Positions 26,313 through 36,119 of a DNA stretch of 64,000 bases are shown piece after piece. This stretch comes from Methylotenera sp. (GTDB lineage Bacteria; Pseudomonadota; Gammaproteobacteria; Burkholderiales; Methylophilaceae), in assembly GCA_030693535.1 (NCBI GenBank), contig JAUYAL010000078.1:71784-135783 (forward strand). Reading direction: 5' to 3'. Each line of letters starts with the position of its first letter. Position 1 is the first letter of the stretch. The notes beneath the pieces were generated by a model. It saw only the letters and a list, made by a program, of their open reading frames with translations. It was not told the DNA's origin and did no database searches. The position numbers were made by a program, and so were the translations under genes.

Positions 26313-27779
26313 CTAGTACTTGGTTTGTACTTTATAGCTTAGCGTGGTTTTTCCTTCCGCTGGGATATCAATTTTCCATACAGCTAAGTGGCTGTTGGCT
26401 TTATTGTGCGGATGACTTTCGTTTACAATCTTCCAATCGCCGCCTATTGGTTCTTGCACAAGCACAGTCATTTTCTCTTTTTTAGCATTTTTTAGGGTAA
26501 ATTCAAACGCAGTTTCGTAAGCACTATGTCCTTTTTGAGGGTTTGGCAGTAGTTTAAACGCAGTTTGTTTTTTATCGGCGGTTACATCAAAAGATTCACC
26601 TAGTTTTAATCGTATGGTTTCATTTTTTGGTGTGTGGTCAATATTGTCTTCACCTACAAATTGTGCGTTACCTGCGTTATCTTTTTTATAAACGCGCACT
26701 GTACCTTTTGGTAATGGCATGCCGAGTTTGCTGGCTTCTTTATTATCAAACTCAACAAATACACCTACTTTAAGTTTGGTGCCGATTTCGCCATATTGCG
26801 CTGTGTAATAATAGTCTGCGCCTCTTAGAACCAGCTCTTTACGCGAAGGAATTTGGCTTGCAGATAAAAGCGCGACTTGCTTAGTTTGATTTTCGGAAAT
26901 AGTGGTTGGGCGGTCTAGTGTGTAAAGGTGATATTCGAGTAACGATTCTTCGGCCATAGGCTCAGATGCTGCCATTTCATCAACCATACCGACAACTTTT
27001 CGCATCATTGCCGCACGAGGATATTGTTCCTGCACACGATTGACGTCACCTGCAACTAATTGCAATTTAGCATTTTTATAACTTGCGCCACTGGTGTTGG
27101 TTAGCGTTACCCAGCCTGATAAATCAATTGTGTCCTCTCTAGGGCTTAACTCGGCCACGTAATCAGCTTTCCAACCCAATCCGCCTGTAAGGTAACTTAG
27201 TTCAACGGTTTGGTCTACAGCACCTTTGTTGTTAATTTGAGTAACTAATGTCGGCCTATCTCGAAGATTTTCTGGCACGTAGTCATAAACAATTCTGCCT
27301 GCAACGCCAGTTTCGATGCGGTTACCTATTTTCAGCACCACGCCATTATTAGCTGAAAGTACTGTGGCTTTTTCAGTCGTTTCTGCACCTGTTGTCGGAT
27401 GCATTTTTACAATACTGACGGTTTTGCCTACATATTTTTCAAGTAATTTTTCAGGTGTAAGTAAATCAAAATCAAAGTTTTGTTCAAGTAAGGTTAGGCT
27501 ACCAGGCGCATTGATACTGCGTAACAGGGCTGTTTCAGGGCGGATTTGCGCACTGACATCGCGCAATGCCAGTGCGTTTAAACCGGTTTTGAGTTTAACA
27601 TTTCGAGTATCTTTTACTAATGCTAAATTACCGTTATAGATAGTCACAGCAATATTTTTTTGATCACTTAAAGTGCTACGCATTTCTTCCACATCCATGG
27701 CGACTGCTCCTGTATATATAGTTGAAAGTGTAGCGAGCAGAGCTAGCTTGTATTTCATTGGCATGGGTCTAAATGGCAT
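26313..27779 (-). CDS. Exported DUF4139-domain protein
   Basis: 488 residues. An N-terminal signal peptide (hydrophobic YKLALLATLSTIYTGAVA) precedes a mature region starting with a coiled DUF4140-like strand pattern (IAVTIYNGNLALVKDTR) and a long beta-rich DUF4139 domain (WKADYVAELS, GWVTLTNTSG, RRAGDYYY-like segment, then LKNAKKEKMTVLVQEP). CGGAG six bases before the first ATG supports the longest start. The family is widespread in Gram-negative bacteria and its function is unknown; an envelope role is only a guess from the export signal. It is transcribed alone between the methyltransferase and maf. Confidence 0.8.
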   Translation of the reverse strand: MPFRPMPMKYKLALLATLSTIYTGAVAMDVEEMRSTLSDQKNIAVTIYNGNLALVKDTRNVKLKTGLNALALRDVSAQIRPETALLRSINAPGSLTLLEQNFDFDLLTPEKLLEKYVGKTVSIVKMHPTTGAETTEKATVLSANNGVVLKIGNRIETGVAGRIVYDYVPENLRDRPTLVTQINNKGAVDQTVELSYLTGGLGWKADYVAELSPREDTIDLSGWVTLTNTSGASYKNAKLQLVAGDVNRVQEQYPRAAMMRKVVGMVDEMAASEPMAEESLLEYHLYTLDRPTTISENQTKQVALLSASQIPSRKELVLRGADYYYTAQYGEIGTKLKVGVFVEFDNKEASKLGMPLPKGTVRVYKKDNAGNAQFVGEDNIDHTPKNETIRLKLGESFDVTADKKQTAFKLLPNPQKGHSAYETAFEFTLKNAKKEKMTVLVQEPIGGDWKIVNESHPHNKANSHLAVWKIDIPAEGKTTLSYKVQTKY

Positions 27780-27888
27780 GTTAATCTCCGAAAATTGTTT
27801 AAATTGGAGCGGCTTTGAGTTTCTTGTAGCACGCTATGGTTGATTAAACGTGCCAAGATGAAAAAAGGGTTAATCTTTTTAATGTATT

Positions 27889-28470
27889 TTACAAAACAGA
27901 GATATTCTCATTATTTAGCATACTTACCAACTTAATAAGGGGTAGCCCAATCAGTGCATTCGGATCTTCACCACTCATTTTTTCTATCATCGCAATACCT
28001 AAGCCTTCGGATTTAGCGCTACCCGCACAATGATATGGCTGTTCTTTTACCAAGTAACTTTCAATTTGTGCATCGCTTAAGTCTCTAAATTGAACAAAAT
28101 AGGGAACAACCTCAGCTTGCATATTCAGGGTAATGGGGTTGTACAGGCATAATGCGCTATGAAAAACCACCTCTCGCCCACGCATCATCCGTAGTTGCAT
28201 GGTTGCATTGACATGGCTCATCGGTTTGCCGAGTTGTAGATTATCTAGAGTAGCAACTTGGTCGCAGCCTATTATCAATGCATGAGGATTGTTAGAGCCA
28301 ACTTTTCTTGCTTTTACTTGAGCTAATCTCAATGCAGTTTCTTGAGGCAATTCATTTTCAAGAACGCTTTCATCTACATCAGGTGAGATGCAGCTAAATG
28401 GGATTTGTAGGCGAGTTAACAATTCTCTTCGATATATTGAAGAAGAAGCAAGAATAAGTGATGGCATCAT
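27889..28470 (-). CDS. Maf-family nucleotide pyrophosphatase (YceF type)
   Basis: 193 residues. Maf proteins hydrolyse modified or non-canonical nucleotides; the YceF subgroup prefers 7-methyl-GTP. Signature blocks are [17 protein letters not shown] near the start, [18 protein letters not shown] with the catalytic aspartate, GKPMSHVNA, and a C-terminal [15 protein letters not shown]. In many relatives yceF is next to yceD-rpmF; here the carboxylase genes lie between. Confidence 0.9.
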   Translation of the reverse strand: MMPSLILASSSIYRRELLTRLQIPFSCISPDVDESVLENELPQETALRLAQVKARKVGSNNPHALIIGCDQVATLDNLQLGKPMSHVNATMQLRMMRGREVVFHSALCLYNPITLNMQAEVVPYFVQFRDLSDAQIESYLVKEQPYHCAGSAKSEGLGIAMIEKMSGEDPNALIGLPLIKLVSMLNNENISVL

Positions 28471-28503
28471 AGTGTTATATTAGTACAGCTACATTAGTTA
28501 GAT

Positions 28504-28537
28504 AAAAAAAGCCGACAGCATTATTCTGTCGGCTTTT
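28504..28537 (-). terminator. Terminator downstream of the pyruvate carboxylase operon
   Basis: A perfect 12-bp stem AAAAGCCGACAG / CTGTCGGCTTTT (28507-28518, 28526-28537) with a seven-base loop. On the minus strand it ends in a T run, placing it 20 bp after the biotin-subunit stop. Confidence 0.9.
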
Positions 28538-28555
28538 GATTTAAATTAACATTAG

Positions 28556-30421
28556 TTATTCTGGCTGAATTTCTAGCAAAGCTTCATCAGGCGTTACAGT
28601 ATCACCTTTAATGACGTGTACAGCCACGACAATTCCAGAAGTCGAAGCTTGAATTTCATTCTCCATCTTCATAGCTTCAATCACTAATACGCCATCGCCA
28701 GCACTTACTTTGTCACCCACTTTAGCTTTTACAGCGACTATCGTTCCTGGCATTGAGGTTGTTACATGGCCAGCATGTGATGGGCGTGGGCGACCTGTAG
28801 CACCTTTGGTCGCAACGGCCTTCTTTTTGCCATTACTGCTGCCACCAGAAACTTCTATTTCACTTAAAGTTTCAACGATGACTTCTTCAGCAATACCATC
28901 AATGGATACATAGAAGGGCCTTTTCTCTTGGCCACTATGACCACTACCAGTTAAGTTAATATGGAAAGTTTCGCCATGAAGCGTGACTTTAAACTCGCTA
29001 GGTGCATAACGTGATGCGCTAGCATTTGCCGTTGCTTTATCTAGTAGCACTTCAGGACTTAGTGACCCTGCATTGCGTTCTTGCAAATAGGTTTTTCCAA
29101 TATCTGGAAACATTGCATAGGTAAGCACATCCTCTTCTGATTGCGCAAAACGTTCTGCTTCACTAGTGAGTTTGACCATTTCAGGTGTTAACAAATCTGC
29201 TGGACGACACGTAATAGGTTCTGCATCACCAATTGCTAGCTTTCTTACGTCTGCATTGACTGCGCTTGGTGCTTTACCATATTGACCTAAGAAATAATTT
29301 TTAACTTCATTGGTAATTGATTTGTAACGTTGGCCTGTCATCACATTTAATACAGCTTGAGTACCAACAATTTGCGAAGTTGGTGTTACCAATGGAATAT
29401 AACCAAGGTCTTTACGTACCAATGGAATCTCTGCCAATACTGCATCCATGCGATCAAGCGCACCTTGTTCCTTTAATTGGTTACTCAAATTTGAAATCAT
29501 GCCACCTGGTACTTGGTTTAAAAGTACGCGCGTATCAACACCTGAATATTCACTTTCAAATTGCCAATATTTTTTGCGTATTTCTTTGAAATATGCTGTA
29601 ACTTCTTGCATTGCCGTAACGTCTAACCCCGTGTCAAATTCTGTACCTTTTAAGGCTACGATCATACTTTCAGTTGTTGGATGGCTGGCACCTTCTGAAA
29701 ATGCACCACTGCAAGTATCAATCATTACCGCGCCGTTTTCAATTGCGCGCAGTAAATTCATACTGGCTAAGCCACTGGTAGAATGGCTATGAATATGTAG
29801 TGGTACACTTACATTGGCACGCAAGGCTTTCACTAATTCAACCGTAGCCTGTGGTGTGAGTATGCCCGCCATATCTTTAATGGCTATGGTATCTGACCCC
29901 ATAGCTTCAAGTTCTTTAGCAATGTCAACAAAGTGGGCAACATCATGTACAGGGCTTGTGGTATAGCTAATAGTACCTTCTGCATGTTTGCCAGCTTTTT
30001 TAACCGCTTGGATTGCAACTTGCAGATTCCGTGTATCATTAAGTGCATCAAAAATACGAAAAACATCAACACCATTATCAGCAGATTTTTGCACGAAAGC
30101 TCTTACGACATCATCAGAATAGTGGCGATAGCCCAATAAATTTTGACCGCGCAATAGCATTTGAATACGTGAGTTAGGCAAAGCCTTACGCAGGGTTTTT
30201 AGGCGTTCCCAAGGATCTTCTTTCAAATAGCGCACACACGCATCAAATGTTGCACCCCCCCAAGCTTCTAATGACCAAAAGCCAATTGCATCTAACTTAG
30301 CGCAAATCGGCAACATGTCTTCGGTGCGCATGCGTGTAGCAATATGGCATTGATGACCATCGCGTAAAACTAACTCAGTAACTAGCACTTTTGGAGATTG
30401 GGTTGCTTGTATTTTTGTCAT
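28556..30421 (-). CDS. Pyruvate carboxylase subunit B (carboxyltransferase plus biotin carrier)
   Basis: 621 residues. The N-terminal carboxyltransferase (HMGL-like TIM barrel, about 10-300) shows VLVTELVLRDGHQC, WGGATFDACVRYLKEDPW and LHIHSHSTSGLASMN, with metal ligands in the last block. A conserved carboxylase region follows, then a Gly/Lys-rich linker and a biotinyl domain with biotin lysine K585 in EAMKMEN. The protein resembles oxaloacetate decarboxylase alpha, but no membrane beta or gamma subunit gene is near, and a biotin carboxylase gene lies 64 bp upstream. The pair therefore fits a two-subunit pyruvate carboxylase making oxaloacetate, an anaplerotic reaction expected in a methylotroph. 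Confidence 0.88.
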   Translation of the reverse strand: MTKIQATQSPKVLVTELVLRDGHQCHIATRMRTEDMLPICAKLDAIGFWSLEAWGGATFDACVRYLKEDPWERLKTLRKALPNSRIQMLLRGQNLLGYRHYSDDVVRAFVQKSADNGVDVFRIFDALNDTRNLQVAIQAVKKAGKHAEGTISYTTSPVHDVAHFVDIAKELEAMGSDTIAIKDMAGILTPQATVELVKALRANVSVPLHIHSHSTSGLASMNLLRAIENGAVMIDTCSGAFSEGASHPTTESMIVALKGTEFDTGLDVTAMQEVTAYFKEIRKKYWQFESEYSGVDTRVLLNQVPGGMISNLSNQLKEQGALDRMDAVLAEIPLVRKDLGYIPLVTPTSQIVGTQAVLNVMTGQRYKSITNEVKNYFLGQYGKAPSAVNADVRKLAIGDAEPITCRPADLLTPEMVKLTSEAERFAQSEEDVLTYAMFPDIGKTYLQERNAGSLSPEVLLDKATANASASRYAPSEFKVTLHGETFHINLTGSGHSGQEKRPFYVSIDGIAEEVIVETLSEIEVSGGSSNGKKKAVATKGATGRPRPSHAGHVTTSMPGTIVAVKAKVGDKVSAGDGVLVIEAMKMENEIQASTSGIVVAVHVIKGDTVTPDEALLEIQPE

Positions 30422-30485
30422 AGTGTAACTCTTTACTTTAATTATTTCGTTTAACTATCTGTTTTAATGTGAATAAATTTATAAT

Positions 30486-31904
30486 TTAAATGCCTTCATG
30501 TGCAGCAATGGCCGCAGAAATTGCCGCGGCAATCATCTCGGGAGGTATTTCATTTGCATATTTAGTCAGCTCGGGATGCGCTTCTACAAAGCTGGTATTA
30601 AAGTTTGCATCTCTAAAGTCTGGATGCTTTAAAATCTCTTGATAATACGGTATGGTTGTTTTCACACCGTAAATTAACATGTCATCTAACGCACGTCGAC
30701 CGCGCTCAATGACACTATCCCAGTCTAATGCCCAAACTGTAAGCTTGGCACACATGGAATCATAGTAAGGTGGAATGACATAGCCGCTATATATCGCGGC
30801 ATCCATGCGGACGCCAGGTCCTCCTGGCGCATAGTATCGCGTAATTTTACCAAAACTAGGTAAAAAGTCATTTTTTGGATCTTCTGCATTGATGCGAAAC
30901 TCCATTGCATAGCCACGGAACTGTACTTCTTTTTGCTCGTACTGTAACGGCAAACCGTAAGCGACACGAATTTGCTCTTGCACAATATCAATACCAGTAA
31001 TCGTTTCGGACACTGTATGCTCAACTTGCAAGCGCGTGTTCATTTCCATAAAGTAGAACGTGTTGTTTGAATCTAGCAAAAATTCAACTGTGCCTGCGTT
31101 TTCATAACCTACAGCTTTAGCAGCTTTTACCGCTAAACTACCAATATAATCTCGCTGGGCTTGGCTTAACTGAGGAGATGGGGCTATTTCAATTAGTTTT
31201 TGATTGCGGCGTTGAATAGAGCAATCACGCTCAAATAAATGAATCACATTACCTTGTGAGTCAGCCAAAATTTGCACCTCAATGTGGCGAGGAGTGACGA
31301 CACACTTTTCTAAAAATACTTCAGGCTTACCGAAAGCCTTACTCGCTTCAGAAATAACGCGATCATAGTTACTCAACAGCTCTTTTTCACTGTCACAACG
31401 ACGGATGCCACGACCACCACCACCATTGGTCGCTTTCAACATGACAGGGTAGCCAATTTTTGCAGCTAGGGCTACTGCATCATCTAGACTCGCTAAATTA
31501 CCATCACTGCCAGGTGTGCAAGGTATACCAGCTCCAGTCATGGCATTTCTTGCTTGAATCTTGTCTCCCATTTGACGGATAACATCCGCATTTGGGCCAA
31601 TAAATTTAACGCCGCGGCGTTCGCAAATCTCAGCCAATTCAGGATTCTCAGATAAAAATCCATAGCCAGGATGCAAAGCATCGCAACCAGAAGCAACTGC
31701 TAAATTCACAATATTGTGCGCATTTAGATAGCCAGCTACTGGGTCTGCACCAATGTTATAGGCCTCATCTGCCTTTTTGACGTGCAGCGCTTGACGATCA
31801 GCGTCCGCATAAATCGCTACGGACTTAATGCCCATTTCAGAGCAAGCGCGTACAATACGCACTGCGATTTCGCCGCGGTTAGCTACAAGAATTTTTTTAA
31901 ACAC
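30486..31904 (-). CDS. Pyruvate carboxylase subunit A (biotin carboxylase)
   Basis: 472 residues from a GTG with AAGG upstream. ATP-grasp enzyme that carboxylates biotin. FKKILVANRGEIAVRI and PGYGFLSENPE are in the N-domain, KATNGGGGRGIRRC is the ATP-binding glycine-rich loop, and EMNTRLQVEHTVSE the catalytic core. It is some 25 residues longer than typical acetyl-CoA carboxylase AccC and there is no accB next to it; it lies just upstream of subunit B in one operon, so it is best read as PycA. It is divergent from yceD with 96 bp between. Confidence 0.88.
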   Translation of the reverse strand: MFKKILVANRGEIAVRIVRACSEMGIKSVAIYADADRQALHVKKADEAYNIGADPVAGYLNAHNIVNLAVASGCDALHPGYGFLSENPELAEICERRGVKFIGPNADVIRQMGDKIQARNAMTGAGIPCTPGSDGNLASLDDAVALAAKIGYPVMLKATNGGGGRGIRRCDSEKELLSNYDRVISEASKAFGKPEVFLEKCVVTPRHIEVQILADSQGNVIHLFERDCSIQRRNQKLIEIAPSPQLSQAQRDYIGSLAVKAAKAVGYENAGTVEFLLDSNNTFYFMEMNTRLQVEHTVSETITGIDIVQEQIRVAYGLPLQYEQKEVQFRGYAMEFRINAEDPKNDFLPSFGKITRYYAPGGPGVRMDAAIYSGYVIPPYYDSMCAKLTVWALDWDSVIERGRRALDDMLIYGVKTTIPYYQEILKHPDFRDANFNTSFVEAHPELTKYANEIPPEMIAAAISAAIAAHEGI

Positions 31905-32000
31905 GTTTACTTGCCTTAATTTTTCACTAAATCCCTGTAATTATAACATGTGAAATCTTTATAGATAAATCCCAAAGAACTAAATTTAGAGCATAAGAAA

Positions 32001-32528
32001 ATGACTAAGCACACATTATTTATCGACAACCTTGCGTTTACAAAAAAGAATGAATGCCTTATTGAAAATTTATCGCTTGTAGACTGCTCTAGACTGAATG
32101 AATTGCTACTGCATGCTGCCGTTATTACTCATGCAATTAAAAAGCCTACAGGTTCGATTAGCTATAAATTGCAGGGAAGTACTGATGCGGCAGGGCGGCA
32201 TCTTTTAAACTTATCATTGACCACTAATTTAACCACCACTTGCCAGCGCTGTTTGGGAGAAATGCCACTTAATTTATCATTAAATTTCAATTACTTAATT
32301 GGTGAAGTCAGTGATACTGATTTATCTTCAGTTGAAATTGATAATAGTGACGATATTGATGTGCAGCAAGCGAGTCAAAATATGGATATTATTGCTCTTC
32401 TAGAAGATGAGATTATCATGGCAATGCCAATTGCGCCTATCCATGAAGGGGATTGTGGCGTGATTGTTGGACAAAGTGGCGAAAAGGCGAATCCTTTTGC
32501 AGTCTTAAAGGGGTTAATTAAGTCTTAA
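32001..32528 (+). CDS. yceD: DUF177 (YceD) family protein
   Basis: 175 residues. The conserved CQRCLGEMPL Cys-x-x-Cys segment lies near residue 80, after a beta-rich N-terminal part, followed by an acidic stretch (residues 100-125). The YceD family is nearly always encoded just before rpmF, as here; its role in ribosome or rRNA metabolism is inferred in other organisms and is not settled. Confidence 0.9.
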   Translation: MTKHTLFIDNLAFTKKNECLIENLSLVDCSRLNELLLHAAVITHAIKKPTGSISYKLQGSTDAAGRHLLNLSLTTNLTTTCQRCLGEMPLNLSLNFNYLIGEVSDTDLSSVEIDNSDDIDVQQASQNMDIIALLEDEIIMAMPIAPIHEGDCGVIVGQSGEKANPFAVLKGLIKS

Positions 32529-32680
32529 AAATGCGATTTTGGCTGACAAAAGCTAGGTTTTGTATTATAGTGGCGCCCTAGCAGTTTAACGTAATCTTAA
32601 ATTAGTGGTGCAAAGCGTTAATTTCGCATCAGTTTGTAAGTAATTGAGATGATGTTTTAATCATTTTATTGGAGTTTATT

Positions 32681-32860
32681 ATGGCAGTTCAGCAAAACAA
32701 AAAAACACCGTCAAAACGCGGTATGCATAGATCACATGACTTTTTAGTCAACCCAGCTTTGGCTATTGAGCCTACAACAGGCGAAACGCATTTGCGCCAC
32801 CACATCAGCCCAAATGGCTATTATCGTGGACGTAAAGTGTTGTCAACAAAAGGCGAATAA
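32681..32860 (+). CDS. rpmF: 50S ribosomal protein L32
   Basis: 59 residues starting [20 protein letters not shown], the standard L32 start; GGAG six bases before the ATG at 32681 decides against an upstream in-frame ATG at 32669. The zinc-ligand cysteines found in some L32 proteins are absent, so it is the zinc-free form. Found between yceD and the plsX-fab cluster. Confidence 0.97.
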   Translation: MAVQQNKKTPSKRGMHRSHDFLVNPALAIEPTTGETHLRHHISPNGYYRGRKVLSTKGE

Positions 32861-32961
32861 TTCTTCTTTAATATTAGTCCAAGTTTGACCTCAAAGCGGT
32901 TTTTATAATCGAGCTTGGCAAATATAACATTGAATTTTGTTTGGTCGTTGATAAACAATTT

Positions 32962-32998
32962 AACGCCGCTCCAATTATGGTGCGGCGTTGGTGTTTTT
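32962..32998 (+). terminator. Hairpin between rpmF and plsX, probable terminator or attenuator
   Basis: AACGCCGC (32962-32969) and GCGGCGTT (32982-32989) pair around a 12-base loop, followed by GGTGTTTTT. The T run starts four bases after the stem, so termination may be partial. The rest of the 212-bp gap shows nothing else clear. Confidence 0.6.
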
Positions 32999-33072
32999 AC
33001 GGCACCAATTCGTATTATCTAGCCATTTAATATAAGTAGCTAGTCAATCTTGACGGTAAACTGAGTAAACTT

Positions 33073-34128
33073 ATGGATATTACTGTAGCAATTGATGCAA
33101 TGGGTGGCGATCACGGTCCGCATGTCACCATTCCTGCAGCACTTAAAGCGCTTGAGTCAGATCATCAACTCAATATAGTTTTAGTTGGTTTAAATGATGC
33201 AATAGAGGCTGAACTTAAAGCATTAAAAGCAACTACCAGCCCGCGCTTACGCATTCATCATGCTAGCGAAGTTGTTACGATGGATGAACAGCCTCAGAGT
33301 GCACTTAAAAATAAAAAAGATTCCTCAATGCGCGTAGCTATTAATTTAGTTAAAAGTGGTGAGGCTTCTGCTTGCATAAGTGCAGGTAATACTGGCGCAT
33401 TGATGGCTACAGCCCGCTTTGTGTTAAAGACCTTACCTGGCATTGATAGACCAGCCATTGCTGGAGTATTTCCTTGTCAAAAAGGTAAAGCTTATATTTT
33501 AGATTTAGGTGCAAATGCCGATTGTACTGCTGAACAGTTGTTACAATTCGCCGTTATGGGAAGTATGCTGGTATCCTGTGTTGAAAATATTGAGAACCCA
33601 ACTGTTGGTTTGCTTAATATAGGGTCGGAAGACATCAAGGGTAATGATGTTGTTAAAAAAACGGGGGAGTTATTGCGTGAAAGCCATCTTAACTTTTATG
33701 GCAATATTGAAGGTAACGATATTTTCAAAGGCACTACTGACGTGGTTGTGTGTGATGGCTTTGTCGGTAATGTTACACTTAAAGCTGGTGAGGGCTTATT
33801 ACAAATGATTGGTCGTTTTCTTGCGCAGGAATTTAAGCGAAATTGGCGCACCAAGCTTATGGGGATTGCATGTAAACCTGTATTAAACGCCTTCAAAAAG
33901 CGTATGGATCCACGACTCTACAATGGTGCTAGTTTATTAGGTTTGCGCGGTATTGTAGTTAAAAGTCATGGTGGGGCTGATAGCTTCGCTTTTTTAAACG
34001 CTATTCATACTGCGGTTGAGGAGTCTCGCAGTGGTGTGCTCAAGCGCATTACTATGCAACTGGAAATTGAACACATGGAATCGCAGATTACTGGTAATTC
34101 AAATAACATGACCACGGACATCGAATGA
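33073..34128 (+). CDS. plsX: Phosphate acyltransferase PlsX
   Basis: 351 residues. Makes acyl-phosphate from acyl-ACP for the first acylation of glycerol 3-phosphate. [14 protein letters not shown] at the start, [14 protein letters not shown] and [17 protein letters not shown] are characteristic. Overlaps fabH by four bases (ATGA), so translation is coupled and phospholipid and fatty-acid synthesis are co-expressed. Confidence 0.97.
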   Translation: MDITVAIDAMGGDHGPHVTIPAALKALESDHQLNIVLVGLNDAIEAELKALKATTSPRLRIHHASEVVTMDEQPQSALKNKKDSSMRVAINLVKSGEASACISAGNTGALMATARFVLKTLPGIDRPAIAGVFPCQKGKAYILDLGANADCTAEQLLQFAVMGSMLVSCVENIENPTVGLLNIGSEDIKGNDVVKKTGELLRESHLNFYGNIEGNDIFKGTTDVVVCDGFVGNVTLKAGEGLLQMIGRFLAQEFKRNWRTKLMGIACKPVLNAFKKRMDPRLYNGASLLGLRGIVVKSHGGADSFAFLNAIHTAVEESRSGVLKRITMQLEIEHMESQITGNSNNMTTDIE

Positions 34129-35069
34129 GCCATTCACGTATAGCAGGAACAGGGAGTTATCTCCCTAAAAAATTGCTCACAAATGCTGAACTTGAGTGCA
34201 TGGTCGACACGACCGATGAATGGATTTTTACACGTACTGGCATACGTGAGCGGCACATAGTAGCAGAAGGTGAGTTTACTAGTGATCTAGCCCTGCACGC
34301 TGCGCGCAACGCCATTGAATCTTCTGGGCTCTCTGCAAATGATATTGATTTGATTATTGTAGCTACAACAACCCCAGATAAAATTTTTCCTAGTACCGCT
34401 GTAATATTGCAGAATAAATTAGGAATCGCAGGTTGCCCAGCATTTGATTTGCAAGCCGTTTGTAGTGGTTTTGTTTATGCGTTAGCAACGGCCGATAACT
34501 TTATTAAAGCAGGTGAAGCTAAATGCGCGCTGGTTGTCGGCGCTGAAGCATTCTCTACTATCGTAGACTGGACTGATCGTGGCAATTGTATTTTGTGGGG
34601 TGATGGTGCTGGTGCAGTCATTTTGCAAGCCAGTGATGAGCAGGGCGTGATCTCCACACATTTGCACGCCGATGGCAATTATGAAAAAATGTTACATGTA
34701 CCACGTAACGCCGAAGGTAATGATACAGTTGTGATGGAAGGTAATGCTGTATTCAAAGTCGCGGTAAATACCCTTGATGCGATTGTAGATGAAACGCTAA
34801 CCGCGAATGGCCTAAAAAAATCAGATATTGATTGGTTGGTACCTCATCAAGCTAATATTCGCATATTGCAAGCAACTGCAAAGAAGCTCGACATGAGTAT
34901 GGATAAGGTTATCGTAACTGTAGATAAGCATGGTAATACCTCCGCAGCATCAATTCCTTTAGCTCTTGATGTAGCTGTGCGTGATGGAAGAATTAAACGT
35001 GGAGACATTGTGCTGATGGAGGCTTTTGGTGGTGGCTTCACCTGGGGTTCTGCGCTAATTAAATACTAG
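34125..35069 (+). CDS. fabH: 3-Oxoacyl-ACP synthase III
   Basis: 314 residues. Starts fatty-acid synthesis by condensing acetyl-CoA with malonyl-ACP. Catalytic triad: Cys113 in QAVCSGF, histidine in [10 protein letters not shown] and asparagine in [27 protein letters not shown] near the N-terminus is also typical. Begins the fabH-fabD-fabG-acpP-fabF order. Confidence 0.98.
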   Translation: MSHSRIAGTGSYLPKKLLTNAELECMVDTTDEWIFTRTGIRERHIVAEGEFTSDLALHAARNAIESSGLSANDIDLIIVATTTPDKIFPSTAVILQNKLGIAGCPAFDLQAVCSGFVYALATADNFIKAGEAKCALVVGAEAFSTIVDWTDRGNCILWGDGAGAVILQASDEQGVISTHLHADGNYEKMLHVPRNAEGNDTVVMEGNAVFKVAVNTLDAIVDETLTANGLKKSDIDWLVPHQANIRILQATAKKLDMSMDKVIVTVDKHGNTSAASIPLALDVAVRDGRIKRGDIVLMEAFGGGFTWGSALIKY

Positions 35070-35153
35070 GCAATATATGCATTAAATATTTTGTGCTTGT
35101 ACTTTGCAAGTGCTATGTAAACGGTAAAATCACATTTAAAAGTTATTACAATT

Positions 35154-36092
35154 ATGAATAAACTTGCATTTTTTTTCCCAGGTCAAGGCTCGCAATCAGT
35201 AGGAATGATGGCTGGTTTTACAAACGAGTCTGGCGATTCTAAAATCATCCGAGATACATTTACTGAAGCTTCAGATATTTTAGGTGTAGATTTTTGGTTG
35301 ATGGCGACTGAGCCGAATGATCTATTAAATTTAACTCAACATACACAACCCTTGATGCTGACGGCTGGCGTTGCTACTGCGCGTGCTTATGACAAGGCAG
35401 TCGGTGCAAAGCCAAATGTATTGGCTGGCCATAGCTTAGGTGAGTATTCAGCTTTAGTCGTAGCTGGTGCATTAAGTTTTGTTGACGCCTTACCTTTAGT
35501 CAAATATCGAGCTGAGGCAATGCAGAATGCTGTTCCTGAAGGCGTTGGCGCAATGGCGGCGATATTAGGTTTAGATGATGATGCCGTGCGTGCCGTATGT
35601 ACTGAAGCTGCTCAAAATGAAGTACTAGAAGCCGTTAACTTTAACTCACCAGGACAAGTAGTCATTGCTGGCAATAGAGCTGCGGTAGAGCGTGGTATGG
35701 AGTTTGCAAAAAGCAAGGGTGCCAAACGTGCATTACCTTTACCAGTAAGTGTTCCATCTCACTGCGCGTTAATGAAACCTGCTGCCGTTCTTCTAGCTGA
35801 GTATTTAAAGAATGTAACGGTGAATATACCAAAAATTTCTGTGATACATAATGCTGATGTTGCTAGTTATGATAATGCTGAAAAAATTAAGGATGCTTTA
35901 GTGCGCCAATTATATAGCCCTGTGCGCTGGGTTGAAACAGTACAAGCTATTCATGCAATAGGCATTAATCAAGCAGCAGAATGTGGCCCAGGCAAAGTAT
36001 TAGCTGGGCTGACAAAACGCATTGTGGCAGAATTTCCTTGTGTGGCACTGACTAACAATCAGGCTTTTATTGACTTGCAAGCCGCACTATAA
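35154..36092 (+). CDS. fabD: Malonyl-CoA:ACP transacylase
   Basis: 312 residues. Loads malonate onto acyl carrier protein. FFPGQGSQSVGM at the start, nucleophile Ser94 in LAGHSLGEYSAL, and later catalytic histidine in VSVPSHCALM. An 84-bp gap after fabH shows no clear hairpin, so it is likely in the same transcript. Confidence 0.98.
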   Translation: MNKLAFFFPGQGSQSVGMMAGFTNESGDSKIIRDTFTEASDILGVDFWLMATEPNDLLNLTQHTQPLMLTAGVATARAYDKAVGAKPNVLAGHSLGEYSALVVAGALSFVDALPLVKYRAEAMQNAVPEGVGAMAAILGLDDDAVRAVCTEAAQNEVLEAVNFNSPGQVVIAGNRAAVERGMEFAKSKGAKRALPLPVSVPSHCALMKPAAVLLAEYLKNVTVNIPKISVIHNADVASYDNAEKIKDALVRQLYSPVRWVETVQAIHAIGINQAAECGPGKVLAGLTKRIVAEFPCVALTNNQAFIDLQAAL

Positions 36093-36119
36093 CTTAATTA
36101 TTATATTTAAAGGATTATT

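Noticed and set aside
28556..30421. Sodium-pumping oxaloacetate decarboxylase alpha subunit
   Set aside because: No membrane beta or gamma subunit gene is nearby, and the adjacent biotin carboxylase makes pyruvate carboxylase the better reading, though the domain order alone cannot exclude it.
32669..32680. Upstream start for rpmF
   Set aside because: The GGAG ribosome-binding site falls inside that extension, and L32 begins MAVQQNK at 32681.
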